Positions 40,885-49,618 of a stretch of 64,000 nt of DNA are shown piece after piece. The number at the start of each line of letters is the position of its first letter. Position 1 is the first letter of the stretch. The DNA comes from Acidobacteriaceae bacterium. Lineage in GTDB: Bacteria; Acidobacteriota; Terriglobia; Terriglobales; Acidobacteriaceae. The stretch spans positions 34,268 to 98,267 of the forward strand of contig CAHJWL010000014.1 of NCBI GenBank assembly GCA_903642235.1. Reading direction: 5' to 3'. Made by a program: the position numbers and the translations under genes. Below the pieces are notes generated by a model. It saw nothing but the letters and a program-made list of their open reading frames with translations, was not told the DNA's origin and did not search any database.

Positions 40885-41192
40885 TATTCCTTCTCCAGCT
40901 CCCGCCCTGCCGTCTGCACGTACCGTCTGCGGCGCAGGCTTTCCCTGTCTTTACAACGCATGTCATAAGCCAGAATCGCCCATAACCTCTGCCATCCTGA
41001 GATAAGCACTAGACGCACTTGGCCCAGGCAAGGACTCGTTTCTTTCAGACCAGCCAGCCAGGCACACATGCGGCTGGGGACACATACGTGTCCTCGCTTC
41101 ACTTGGTTCCAGAGATCTCGCAGGAAGTCTCTGCGGTCCGGGAAAGTATACCCAAAGCCGCCCCCCAAAGCCTCCGTGGTACCGTCAAGCCC
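40885..41192. other. 308-base divergent promoter region, tolC-like and truA
   Basis: No gene is supported here. It must contain the promoters of the divergent TolC-like gene and truA. A short hairpin GGACAC-ATAC-GTGTCC is at 41078-41093. Nothing else recognised. Confidence 0.5.
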
Positions 41193-42044
41193 ATGCCGCT
41201 CTGGAAGACTATCCTTAGCTACGACGGCACCTGTCTTCACGGCTGGCAGATCCAACCCTCGCTCCCTACCGTGCAGGGCCACCTCGCCGGTGCCCTCGCT
41301 CATCTCACGGGCGAGCACGTCCTTCCACAGGGCTCCGGCCGCACAGACGCCGGTGTTCACGCCCTTGGTCAGGTCGCCAGCTTCACTCTCGCCACTCCCA
41401 TTCCTGCCGCCAACCTCCATCGCGCCCTCAACCGCATCCTTCCCCCGTCCATTCGCATCCTTTCCGTCGAGCCAGCCGCACCGGGCTTCCACGCCCGTCA
41501 CTCCGCCCTTTCGAAGACATACGAATACCGCATCTTCCCGCGGCGCGGCCTTGCCCCCGCAGCAATCTCCCAACGGCCCGAGGCCTCCGACCGCATCTGC
41601 TCCCCCATGCTCGCCCCTTTCGTCTGGGACTGTGCGGGTGCACTTCACCTTTCCTCCCTCCAGCAGGCCGCACGCCACATCCTCGGCACACACGACTTCA
41701 CCAGCTTCGCTGCCGCGCGCTCCTCCGCCCTCGATCCTGCGCGGCCCCTCTCGCAACCCGCTGATCCCCTCCCCGATTACCCCGAAACGCCTCCCACACC
41801 CTGCCGCACTATCCTGGCTTCCACCTGGACCCATGCCTCAGACGGCCTTCTCCTCTATCGCATCACCGGCAGTGGTTTTCTCCACCACATGGTGCGCAAT
41901 CTCGTCGGCACCTTCGTCCTCGCCGGCTCCGGCCGCCTTCCGCCTGACGAAATCCCTGCCATCCTTCGGGCGCGCGATCGCTCCGCCGCTGGCCCTACAG
42001 CACCGGCCCGCGGCCTCTTCCTCGTCGAGGTCCACTACCCGTGA
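41193..42044 (+). CDS. truA: tRNA pseudouridine(38-40) synthase
   Basis: Makes pseudouridine at tRNA positions 38-40, 283 aa. The start at 41193 (MPLWKTILSYDGTCLHGW) matches the family N-terminus; the frame is open 58 codons upstream but that part is not conserved. The catalytic Asp is in GSGRTDAGVHALGQV, and the RHSALSKTYEYRIF and HHMVRNLVGTFVLAGSG segments are typical. The stop overlaps the start of the M20 peptidase gene (GTGA), so the two are coupled. Confidence 0.95.
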   Translation: MPLWKTILSYDGTCLHGWQIQPSLPTVQGHLAGALAHLTGEHVLPQGSGRTDAGVHALGQVASFTLATPIPAANLHRALNRILPPSIRILSVEPAAPGFHARHSALSKTYEYRIFPRRGLAPAAISQRPEASDRICSPMLAPFVWDCAGALHLSSLQQAARHILGTHDFTSFAAARSSALDPARPLSQPADPLPDYPETPPTPCRTILASTWTHASDGLLLYRITGSGFLHHMVRNLVGTFVLAGSGRLPPDEIPAILRARDRSAAGPTAPARGLFLVEVHYP

Positions 42045-43300
42045 TCCCGACCGCTACGAACCCCGTCGCCAGCGCGCAGCGCCGCATCGCTACCCTCGCC
42101 GCCACTACCCCCGTCCATCGCGCCTTCCACTGGCTGCATCTGCATCAGCCCCAGCTTCGCCAGTGGCTGCTCCACCTGGTCAGCATTCCCGCGCCGTCGT
42201 TTGCGGAAGACGACCGCGCCCGCGCCGTCCTTACCCTCTTCGAGTCGCTCAGTCTTTCCAACCCTCACCTTGACGACGAGGGAAACGCTCTCGCTGAGCT
42301 CCCCGCCTCCTCCTCGCACAGCGACGGTCCAGTTCTCCTCCTCTCGGCTCATCTTGACACCGTCTTTCCCGCAGGAACCGCCTGCACTCCCGCCGAAGAT
42401 GGTCCGCGCATCCTCGCTCCGGGCGCGTGCGATAACGCGGCCGGCCTCTCCGCTCTGCTCGGCCTCGCTGCCGCCCTCCAGTTCGCGGCCATCACCCCGC
42501 CTGTCACGCTCCTCTTCTGCGCAAACACCGGCGAAGAGGGTGAAGGCAACCTGCGCGGCATGCGTCACCTCTTTACCCGCGGACGCTATGCCCGCCGCCT
42601 CGCCGCTGCCATCGTCCTCGATGGTGCCGGCGACTCCGCCATCGTCACCCGTGCGCTCGGCAGCCAACGCTTTCGCCTCACCGTCTCCGGCCCGGGCGGC
42701 CACTCCTGGACAGACTCGAGCGCGCCCAATCCCATCACTCTGCTCGCCCGTATCCTCGCCGCGCTTGGGGATCTGCCGCTTCCGTCCGATCCCCGCACCA
42801 CGCTCAACCCCGGCACTATAAATGGCGGGACCTCCATCAACTCCATCCCCTCCTCCGCTGCCGTCCAACTGGATCTCCGCTCTACGGACGCCGCCACCCT
42901 CCATACCACCGCCACTCTCATTCAGCAGACGGCCACGCAGGTTCTAAGCGCCGCGAACCTCGTCAACACCACGCATCCCCCCGCGACTCTCGCCTTCGAA
43001 CTCGTCGGCGATCGCCCCGCCGCCACCCTCCCCTCGGACTCGCCCCTCCTCCATACCCTTCACGCCGTCGACCGCCACCTCAGCCTGCGCTCCGAGATCC
43101 GCATCGGCTCCACCGACGCCAATCTCCCCCTCTCCCTCGGCATCCCCGCCGTCGCCCTCGGCACCGGCGGCACCGGCGGCGGCATCCATACTCTCGCTGA
43201 GTGGTACGACCCCACCGGCCGCGAAACCGCCCTTCGACGACTTCTCCTCACCCTCCTCGACACCGCCGGCCTGCTCGCCGGCCTGCTCACCGGCCGCTAG
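42041..43300 (+). CDS. M20 family metallopeptidase
   Basis: Di-zinc amidohydrolase/aminopeptidase of 419 aa, with a GTG start overlapping the truA stop by 4 bases. Metal ligands and catalytic residues are visible: SAHLDTVFPAG (His, Asp), NTGEEGEGNLRG (catalytic Glu pair), and a dimerisation-domain segment RLTVSGPGGHSWTD. The C-terminal ligand is in GGIHTLAEWYDP. Substrate could be a peptide or an acylated amino acid. Co-expression with truA is likely but the link is not obviously functional. Confidence 0.9.
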   Translation: MIPTATNPVASAQRRIATLAATTPVHRAFHWLHLHQPQLRQWLLHLVSIPAPSFAEDDRARAVLTLFESLSLSNPHLDDEGNALAELPASSSHSDGPVLLLSAHLDTVFPAGTACTPAEDGPRILAPGACDNAAGLSALLGLAAALQFAAITPPVTLLFCANTGEEGEGNLRGMRHLFTRGRYARRLAAAIVLDGAGDSAIVTRALGSQRFRLTVSGPGGHSWTDSSAPNPITLLARILAALGDLPLPSDPRTTLNPGTINGGTSINSIPSSAAVQLDLRSTDAATLHTTATLIQQTATQVLSAANLVNTTHPPATLAFELVGDRPAATLPSDSPLLHTLHAVDRHLSLRSEIRIGSTDANLPLSLGIPAVALGTGGTGGGIHTLAEWYDPTGRETALRRLLLTLLDTAGLLAGLLTGR

Positions 43301-43582
43301 GCAAACACCCGGAGGAGGGGCACCGCCACTCTTGGGCACTGGCCGTAACCGGCCGCCGCGTGCAGGGTCGGCATCTCGGACGCGGCCGTCTCAGAGCTCG
43401 CCATCACCTTCACCTCTCTTCAAGCGCGGCTGCAAGGCTGCCCATTGCGAGTAGTCTGGTACTTCATCCCGGAACTGGCATCTGGCATGCGTGCAAAGCT
43501 CGCATCGTCAAAGTCAAAGCCAGTCTCCACCTGCCTCCAACACGGAGGATCATGTCCCACCACCCCTGAAGGACACGCCGTA

Positions 43583-44239
43583 ATGCCCACGAGCAAGCAC
43601 ACCGCACCAAGCAAATCTCCCAGCCTTCCGCCAGCAAAGAAAAAGAAGCACGGTCCGCCGCCCCCCGAAGCGCACCCCAGCGAGAAACCCGGCAAGAAGC
43701 ACGCCAAAAAGCATGGGAAAGGCCACGAAGAGAAGCCGGAGAGCAAGTCCTCCGCCAAACACCTCCGCCGCGCCTTTGAGCACCTCGGCCGCGTCGAGGC
43801 TCTCCAAACTCTCACCTCCAGCGACGACCTCGCCACCCTCGTTCACCTCGCGCAACAAACCATCTCGACCGGCCAGGCCCGCTCCGCAGCCGACCTTCTT
43901 CGCGCCGCGGAGCACCTCAGCTTCGCATCCGCGGCCGCAGCGCAGGCATCCGTCCCCGACCTCTCTCCCGATCTCGAAGAGGCCATCCGGCGCGAGTTCC
44001 GCAAGCTGCTCGAGCATGCCGATGATCACGATCTCCCAAAGGAGTCGACCCCCGGCACCATCCTGCGCCAGACACTGGATCAGGCACGTTCCGCCTTTGA
44101 AAGCCAGAACTTCCGCCAGGCTCTCGAGCTCGCCCGAGCCGCCGAAGCTCTCGCCTCGCTCGATCCAGCCTCGCTCGATGGGGAACAGGTCGGCAAACCC
44201 AAACTCCCCTCGCCCAGGAAGCACGCACCCAAAGCCTGA
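43583..44239 (+). CDS. Lys/Pro-rich protein with helical repeats, unknown function
   Basis: Predicted 218-aa protein. The ATG at 43583 has AAGGA 10 bases upstream; the open frame begins at 43445 but lacks a good site there. Residues 1-60 are low-complexity, strongly basic and Pro-rich (KKKKHGPPPP, KKHAKKHGKGHEE), like DNA- or RNA-binding tails. Residues 60-205 form helices with TPR-like pairs (ATLVHLAQQTISTGQARSA and ARSAFESQNFRQALELARAA). Upstream, GGAGGATC precedes a 5-codon mini-frame (43552-43569). No family recognised. Confidence 0.65.
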   Translation: MPTSKHTAPSKSPSLPPAKKKKHGPPPPEAHPSEKPGKKHAKKHGKGHEEKPESKSSAKHLRRAFEHLGRVEALQTLTSSDDLATLVHLAQQTISTGQARSAADLLRAAEHLSFASAAAAQASVPDLSPDLEEAIRREFRKLLEHADDHDLPKESTPGTILRQTLDQARSAFESQNFRQALELARAAEALASLDPASLDGEQVGKPKLPSPRKHAPKA

Positions 44240-44387
44240 ACGCGCACCATCCTCAGCCCGCCGCTCCCCCGCATCGCCCCAGGGCGCTCCAGGGGCCGGC
44301 GGGCTTCGTTTCGCTCACCCCCGCCGCCACTGCCGTCACTCTGCTGGCGTACCATCCCCACAGAAACGCCCTCAGGAGCTCGTCCCT

Positions 44388-45125
44388 ATGAACCGTCGTT
44401 CCCTGCTCAAGTCCGCCGGAGCCCTTGGCTGCGCGCTCGCCTCCTCCAGCCTCGCCGAACTCGCCGCCCAAACTCCGGCAGCCGCCCCGCCCACCTCCAC
44501 CAGCCCCTTCACCCTCCCACCGCTTCCCTACGCCTACGACGCCCTCGAGCCCTACATCGACGCCGAAACCATGCACCTCCATCACGACAAACATCACGCC
44601 AGCTACGTAGCGAAGCTCAACGACGCCGTCGCCGGCCACCCCGACCTCGCCGCCAAAACTCCCGAGCAGCTCGTTACCAGCCTGAACTCCATTCCCGACT
44701 CCATCCGGACCGCGGTCCGCAACCAGGGTGGCGGCGATGTGAACCACACCTTCTGGTGGCCCACCCTCTCGAAATCCGGCGGCACCGCTCCCAAGGCCGA
44801 ACTTGCCAAAGACATCGACGCAAAGTTCGGCTCGCTCTCCGCCTTCGAGGCCGCTTTCGCCAAAGCCGGCGCCGGCATCTTCGGCAGCGGCTGGGCCTGG
44901 CTCACCCGCGACGCCTCGGGAACTCTCGCCATTGAGACCACACCCAACCAGGACAGCCCCCTTTCTCTCAATCACACCCCCATCCTCGGCCTCGACGTCT
45001 GGGAGCACGCCTACTACCTCAAATACCAGAACCGCCGCCCCGAATACATCGCCGCCTTCATGAAAGTCCTCAACTGGGACCGCATCTCCGGCAACTACGC
45101 GACGATGAAACAAGCGAAAGCCTAA
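44388..45125 (+). CDS. Exported Fe/Mn superoxide dismutase
   Basis: Dismutates superoxide, 245 aa. The start (AGGAG nine bases upstream) opens a twin-arginine-type signal (NRRSLLKSAGALGCALASSS, ending near AELAAQ), so the enzyme should work outside the cytoplasm. Metal ligands are His65 (HLHHDKHHASYV), His120 (DVNHTFWW), Asp203 and His207 (LDVWEHAYY). The spacing and DVWEHAYY motif place it in the Fe/Mn family; Fe versus Mn cannot be decided. It is followed by a 36-bp tandem repeat and a terminator. Confidence 0.93.
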   Translation: MNRRSLLKSAGALGCALASSSLAELAAQTPAAAPPTSTSPFTLPPLPYAYDALEPYIDAETMHLHHDKHHASYVAKLNDAVAGHPDLAAKTPEQLVTSLNSIPDSIRTAVRNQGGGDVNHTFWWPTLSKSGGTAPKAELAKDIDAKFGSLSAFEAAFAKAGAGIFGSGWAWLTRDASGTLAIETTPNQDSPLSLNHTPILGLDVWEHAYYLKYQNRRPEYIAAFMKVLNWDRISGNYATMKQAKA

Positions 45126-45138
45126 CCGCAGAGGCCGT

Positions 45139-45318
45139 CTTCTCGGTTGTCATCCCGTGACCTACAGATGCCGCCTTCTTGGTTGTCATCCCCTGACCCG
45201 CAGCCGCCGTCTTCTTGGTTGTCATCCCCCGACCCGCAGCCGCAGCCTTCTTGGTTGTCATCCCTGACCCACAGACGCCGCCTTTTTGGTTGTCATCCCG
45301 TTGGGATCTGCTGTTCAA
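45139..45318 (+). repeat. 36-bp tandem repeat made from the dispersed GTCATCCC element
   Basis: GGTTGTCATC starts at 45145, 45181, 45217, 45253 and 45288, that is a 36, 36, 36, 35 base period with about 4.8 copies. The unit is like CTTCTTGGTTGTCATCCCCT followed by GACCCGCAGCCGC. The last copy carries the complete short element (CCCGTTGGGATCTGC). There is no unique spacer, so this is not a CRISPR. Confidence 0.85.
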
Positions 45319-45337
45319 CCACCCACACCCAAAAAGA

Positions 45338-45372
45338 GAAGGGCCGAGACAAAAGTCTCGGCCCTTCTTTCA
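45338..45372. terminator. Bidirectional terminator between sod and nrdB
   Basis: Perfect 13-bp stem GAAGGGCCGAGAC (45338-45350), loop AAAA, GTCTCGGCCCTTC (45355-45367), flanked by AAAAAGA before and TTT after. On the minus strand the stem is followed by TCTTTTT, so it fits nrdB best and can also end the sod transcript. Confidence 0.9.
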
Positions 45373-45400
45373 ACGGAACACGAACAACTCTCAAAGGTTT

Positions 45401-46477
45401 TTAGAAGTCTTCTCCAAACCCAACCTCGCCCGCCACCGCCGTCTGGTACGCGGACACGCGCCGTTCGAAGAAGTTCGTCAGCTCCTGCACATCCTGCAGC
45501 TCCATAAAGCTGAACGGATTCTTCGTCTTGAAGTGCGGCTCCATACCCAGTCGCGCCAGCCGTGAGTCCGCCACATAGCCCAGGTACGCCCGCATGTCGC
45601 GCACGCTCAGCCCGGCCACGCCGCCGCTCAGCAGATCCTCGGCAAACTGCGCCTCGGCATCGATCGCCTCTTCGAGCATCTCCACAATCTGCTTCTCAAG
45701 CCCCGCATCCCAAAGATCCGGCTCCTGCCGCCGAACAACATTGACAACTTCAAACGCAAACTCCAGATGGCAGCTCTCGTCGCGGAACACCCAGTTCGTC
45801 CCGCTCGCGAGGCCGTGCAGCAGACCCTTCGACCGCAGGAAGTACACATACGCAAACGCCGCAAAGAAGAACATGCCCTCAATCGACGCCGCGAAGCAGA
45901 TCAGGTTCAGCAGAAACTGCTTACGATGCTCCTTCGTCTCAAGCGTGTCCAGCTCCTGAATCGAGTCCATGTACTTCATGCAGAAGTCGGCCTTCTTCGA
46001 GATCGATGGGATGTTCTCGACCGCCGCAAACGCCGCCGCGCGCTCATCCGGATCAGGCACATAGTTGTCCAGCAGCGTCAGGTAGAACTGCACATGGACA
46101 GCTTCCTCGTACAGCTGCCGCGACAGGTACAGCCGCGCCTCCGGCGAGTTGATGTGCTTGTACAGGTTCAGCACCAGGTTATTCGACACAATCGAGTCGC
46201 CGGTCGCAAAGAACGCCACCAGCCGCTGAATCAGGTGAACCTCCGCCGGCGTCAGTCGCTGCTTCAGGTCCACGAGATCGGTCGAGAAATCAACCTCCTC
46301 CACCGTCCACGTGTTCTTGATCCCGTCCCGGAACATGTCGTAAAACACCGGGTACGCCATAGGCCGCAGCGTCAGGCAAAGACCCGGATCCAGAATCTGT
46401 TGGGGAACCGCTACCGAAGACGCCGGTGTGTGTTCCGTCGCCGCTGTGTGCTGCTCAACTACTGGTGCTGTCGCCAT
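45401..46477 (-). CDS. nrdB: Ribonucleotide reductase small subunit, class I
   Basis: Diiron radical-generating beta subunit, 358 aa. Helical segments with metal ligands are visible: LYEEAVHVQFY (Glu, His), DESCHLEFAFE (Glu, His) and EGMFFFAAFAYVYFLR. The C-terminal tail GEVGFGEDF is the part that docks into the large subunit. Residues 1-30 are a variable Ala/Thr-rich extension. Together with nrdA it makes dNDPs from NDPs aerobically. It lies downstream of nrdA, separated by 287 bases with tandem repeats. Confidence 0.95.
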   Translation of the reverse strand: MATAPVVEQHTAATEHTPASSVAVPQQILDPGLCLTLRPMAYPVFYDMFRDGIKNTWTVEEVDFSTDLVDLKQRLTPAEVHLIQRLVAFFATGDSIVSNNLVLNLYKHINSPEARLYLSRQLYEEAVHVQFYLTLLDNYVPDPDERAAAFAAVENIPSISKKADFCMKYMDSIQELDTLETKEHRKQFLLNLICFAASIEGMFFFAAFAYVYFLRSKGLLHGLASGTNWVFRDESCHLEFAFEVVNVVRRQEPDLWDAGLEKQIVEMLEEAIDAEAQFAEDLLSGGVAGLSVRDMRAYLGYVADSRLARLGMEPHFKTKNPFSFMELQDVQELTNFFERRVSAYQTAVAGEVGFGEDF

Positions 46478-46529
46478 CTCTCACACTCCTCAAAACTTTA
46501 CGAAGCCCTTTGGCTGCCTCGACGCCGTT

Positions 46530-46690
46530 GCTGTTGCCTTTCTCGTCGTTGTCGTTGCTTTTCTTGTTGGTATCACTGCTTTCTCGTCGTTGCCGTTGCT
46601 TTTCTTGTTGTTATCGCTGCTCTCTCGTCGTTGTCGTTGCTTTTCTTGTTGTCATCCCGTAGGGATCTGCTTCTTTACCCTTGACCCGCC
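46530..46690 (+). repeat. 41-bp tandem repeat in the nrdA-nrdB gap
   Basis: TCTCGTCGTT recurs at 46541, 46582 and 46623, a 41-base period of units like TCTCGTCGTTGTCGTTGC-TTTTCTTGTTG-TATC-CTGC, ending in a full short dispersed element at 46651 (GTCATCCCGTAGGGATCTGC). The internal units look like decayed copies of that element. Confidence 0.8.
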
Positions 46691-46715
46691 GTCATCTCGA
46701 CCGAAGCGCAGCGCA

Positions 46716-46752
46716 CAGTGGAGAAATCCACGCATTCGTAGACTCTCCACTG
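46716..46752. repeat. Hairpin element just after nrdA
   Basis: CAGTGGAGA (46716-46724) pairs with TCTCCACTG (46744-46752) over a 19-base loop, 12 bases beyond the nrdA stop on the minus strand. The flank GTCATCTCGACCGAAGCGCA resembles the third dispersed motif that is also found at 53508 inside a coding region. It may lower read-through into nrdB or stabilise nrdA mRNA. Confidence 0.6.
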
Positions 46753-46764
46753 CGCCACTCACAC

Positions 46765-49245
46765 CTATTGGCAAGCCTCACAGCTCTCCGGATTCTCGAG
46801 CGAGCAACTCACCGCATCTGCCGAACTCACCGGTCCCGCCGTCGCCACACTCGCCGCAACCGATGGCATCGTCGGCACCGGTCGCGCCAGCGTATGCTCT
46901 GCCTTGGTCGATTGCACAGTCGTCTTCGCAATCCGCGTCGCCGGCCGCGAGCGCAGGTAGTAGGTCGTCTTCAACCCGCTCTGCCACGCATACATATACA
47001 TCGAGCTCAGCCGGCCAATGTTCGGCGACTCCGAAAACAGATTCAGCGACTGCGACTGATCGATATACGCATTGCGTGCCTTCGCCATATCAATCAGACT
47101 CCGCATCGGAACCTCCCACACCGTCCGGTACACCAGCTTCAGATCCGCCGGCAGCTCATCGATGCCCTGCACCGACCCCTCCGAAAGCTTCAACTTCATC
47201 CGCATCTCTTCTGTCCACAGGTTGCGCCGCTTCAGCTCGTCGATCAGGTACCGGTTCACCTGCAGGAACTCGCCTGAAAGCGTCTCCCGCTTGAACAAAT
47301 TCGAGATCTGCGGCTCGATGCACTCGTAGCAGCCCACGATCGACGCAATCGTCGCCGTCGGCGCAATCGCAATCAGCAGGCTGTTCCGTGTGCCGCTCTT
47401 CCGGATCCGCTCCCGCAGCGCATCCCAGCGATCTGTATCGCTCGGGGTTACATTCCAAAGATCGAACTGGAATTTGCCCTCCGCCATCCGCGTGTCCGCA
47501 AACGTCTCGTGCGCTCCTTCGCGCTCTGCCAGCTCGCAGCTCGCCGTCATCGCATGGAAGTAGATCTCTTCCTGGATCTTCGTCGAAAGCGCCTGTGCCT
47601 CCGGCGCGTCAAACGGCAGACCAAGCTGGAAGAACACATCCTGCAGCCCCATCACGCCAAGACCCACCGGTCGCCACTTCGAGTTCGACTTCGACGCCTG
47701 CTGAATCGGGTAGAAGTTGATGTCGATCACGCGATCGAGCATCGGCACTGCCGTCTTCACCGTCTGCTCGAGCTTCGCAAAGTCAAAGCTGGCCTTACCC
47801 GCCTCGTCATAGACCACATGCCGGCCAAGGTTCACAGAGCCAAGATTGCAGACCGCCGTCTCATCCTTGCTCGTCACCTCCGTAATCTCCGTGCATAGGT
47901 TCGAGAGATGCACCACATTGCCGTTCTTGCCTGTCTGGTTGTTCTTCGTGTTGCAGGCATCCTTGAACGTCATCCATCCGTTGCCCGTCTCAGCAAGCGA
48001 CCGCATCATCCGCGAGTAAAGATCGCGTGCCTTCACCTGCCGCTCATAGAGCTTCTCCGCTTCGGCCTTCTCGTACGCCGCCGCAAACTCGTCGCCGTAG
48101 AGGTCCGGCAGCTGCGGCACCACCTTTGGGTCGAACAGCGACCACGTGCCGTCCTCGCTCACCCGCTTCATAAACAGGTCCGGAATCCAGTTCGCCGTGT
48201 TCAGGTTGTAGGTCCGCCGGCTCACGTCCCCTGTGTTCTCCCGCAGCTCCAGGAACGACTCCACATCCGCATGCCACGGCTCCAGATACACGCAGCACGC
48301 GCCCTTGCGCTTGCCGCCCTGGTTAACCGCCGCGACGCTTGAGTCCAGCGTCCGCAGCCACGGAATAATCCCGTTTGACAATCCATTCGTCGCCCGGATC
48401 AGCGATCCCTCGCTCCGCACCCTGTGAAACGCTAGGCCGATCCCGCCCGAAAACTTCGAAAGCAGCGCCACATTCTTGTACGCGTCGTAGATCGACTCGA
48501 GCGAGTCACCCGGCGAGTCATGCAGGTAGCAGCTCGACATCTGCGGATGCTTTGTCCCCGAGTTGAACAGCGTCGGCGAACTCGGCATGTAGTCATGGCT
48601 CGCAATCAGCCGGTAAAACTCAATCGCCTCGTGCGCCGTTCCTGCGAGACCACATGCGACCCGCAGAAAGAAGTGCTGCGGCGTCTCAATCACGTTCCGC
48701 GAGATCGGATCCCGCAGCAGGTAGCGGTCATACACCGTCCGCAGACCGAAGTACTCGAACCGGTCCGACAGCGTCTCGTCAATCGCATGGTTCAGCTTGC
48801 GCTGATGCGTCTGCACAAACTCCGCCGTCGCCGGGCTCACCACGCCCTCCGCCCGGCCATACGCCACCGACTGCGAAAAGCTGTGCAGGTTCTGATTCGC
48901 TACTTCCTTCAGGATCGTCTGCAAGAGCAGCCGCGCCGCCAGCTTTGAGTACTGTGGCTCTTCCGCAATGAGCGAAGCAGCCGTATCAATCGAGATCGTG
49001 TCCAGCTCCCGGCTGGTCGCCCCGTCATAGAGCCCGCCAATCGTCTTCGACGCAATCCGGATTGCATCCACGTGGGTCAGCCCGAACGCGCTCCGCTGGA
49101 CCGCCTTCACAATCTTGTTCACATCGACCGGCTCAAGCGATCCGTTTCGCTTGCGCACATGCATCGTCTGCGTCTCTTCCACCCGCGCCGGAAAGCTCGG
49201 CGTCAGGTCGGAAAGCTCTCTTTGCGTCTTCACTGTTGTTGCCAT
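46765..49245 (-). CDS. nrdA: Ribonucleotide reductase large subunit, class I
   Basis: Catalytic alpha subunit, 826 aa. I start at MATTVKTQRE (GGGGGACC 8 bases upstream); an open 94-codon extension to 49527 shows no family similarity. The ATP-cone allosteric domain begins MHVRKRNGSLEPVDVNKIVK. The catalytic region has TVCNLGSVNLG (active Cys), NLNTANWIPDLF and FSGGIGLAFHRVRS. The C-terminus ends NPESCEACQ, the CxxC tail that re-reduces the active site. The upstream region carries NrdR- and DnaA-box-like sequences. Confidence 0.95.
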   Translation of the reverse strand: MATTVKTQRELSDLTPSFPARVEETQTMHVRKRNGSLEPVDVNKIVKAVQRSAFGLTHVDAIRIASKTIGGLYDGATSRELDTISIDTAASLIAEEPQYSKLAARLLLQTILKEVANQNLHSFSQSVAYGRAEGVVSPATAEFVQTHQRKLNHAIDETLSDRFEYFGLRTVYDRYLLRDPISRNVIETPQHFFLRVACGLAGTAHEAIEFYRLIASHDYMPSSPTLFNSGTKHPQMSSCYLHDSPGDSLESIYDAYKNVALLSKFSGGIGLAFHRVRSEGSLIRATNGLSNGIIPWLRTLDSSVAAVNQGGKRKGACCVYLEPWHADVESFLELRENTGDVSRRTYNLNTANWIPDLFMKRVSEDGTWSLFDPKVVPQLPDLYGDEFAAAYEKAEAEKLYERQVKARDLYSRMMRSLAETGNGWMTFKDACNTKNNQTGKNGNVVHLSNLCTEITEVTSKDETAVCNLGSVNLGRHVVYDEAGKASFDFAKLEQTVKTAVPMLDRVIDINFYPIQQASKSNSKWRPVGLGVMGLQDVFFQLGLPFDAPEAQALSTKIQEEIYFHAMTASCELAEREGAHETFADTRMAEGKFQFDLWNVTPSDTDRWDALRERIRKSGTRNSLLIAIAPTATIASIVGCYECIEPQISNLFKRETLSGEFLQVNRYLIDELKRRNLWTEEMRMKLKLSEGSVQGIDELPADLKLVYRTVWEVPMRSLIDMAKARNAYIDQSQSLNLFSESPNIGRLSSMYMYAWQSGLKTTYYLRSRPATRIAKTTVQSTKAEHTLARPVPTMPSVAASVATAGPVSSADAVSCSLENPESCEACQ

Positions 49246-49541
49246 CGCTCTGGTCCCCCACCTTCGTCTGTCGTCTGTACCGGCTGCAGTCGCCAAACCA
49301 GAAGCCCGCTGCCGCCCGTGCTCCTCATATCCCGGAGCTTCCACCAATCGGAACCTGCCCTTATCCATGCCCGCAGGCAGGAAACGCAAGCCCATCCTCA
49401 CTACAGCACCGCAACCTCGACCGAAGTCCCGCAACACAGCAGTGGTCGTCAGAAATAACCCCCGACCAGACAAATGCGTCTTTGATGGAAGATCTCCGCA
49501 GGTCGCCCTATCCATCGAGAGCGTCACCGCCCTGCCTCTTC

Positions 49542-49583
49542 AGTATAGCGAAGGGTTGGCGTAGACACCACTATATATGGGGC
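49542..49583 (-). promoter_or_regulatory. Putative nrdAB promoter with NrdR-box-like palindrome
   Basis: The 16-mer at 49568-49583 has the core CTATATATGG and matches the NrdR-box consensus (acaCwAtATaTwGtgt) at 12 of 16 positions. On the minus strand a good -10 TATACT is at 49542-49547, so the NrdR site would lie over or just upstream of the -35. A second box one or three turns away is only weak (7 of 16 at 49536-49551). NrdR boxes normally come in pairs, so this is a candidate, not a certainty. A transcript from here would have a leader of about 290 bases. Confidence 0.5.
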
Positions 49584-49609
49584 ATGCTCCCCGTCAACCT
49601 GGATCGTGT

Positions 49610-49618
49610 TGTGGATAA
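49610..49618 (-). promoter_or_regulatory. Perfect DnaA box upstream of nrdA
   Basis: TTATCCACA on the minus strand exactly matches the DnaA-box consensus TTATNCACA. In E. coli nrdAB is controlled by DnaA boxes, so a match close to the NrdR-like site is suggestive. One 9-mer can occur by chance. Confidence 0.5.

Noticed and set aside
45070..45318. 82-codon minus-strand frame with repeated GMTTKKAAAAGR-like units
   Set aside because: It is the 36-bp tandem repeat read in frame; the period of 36 keeps the frame open by itself. No start signal or conserved protein was seen.
45139..45318. CRISPR array because the repeat period is 36 bases
   Set aside because: There are no unique spacers between copies; the whole period is repeat, and no cas gene is nearby.
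49246..49527. 94-codon N-terminal extension of NrdA
   Set aside because: It has no similarity to the family, and the downstream ATG has a good ribosome binding site directly before the ATP-cone.
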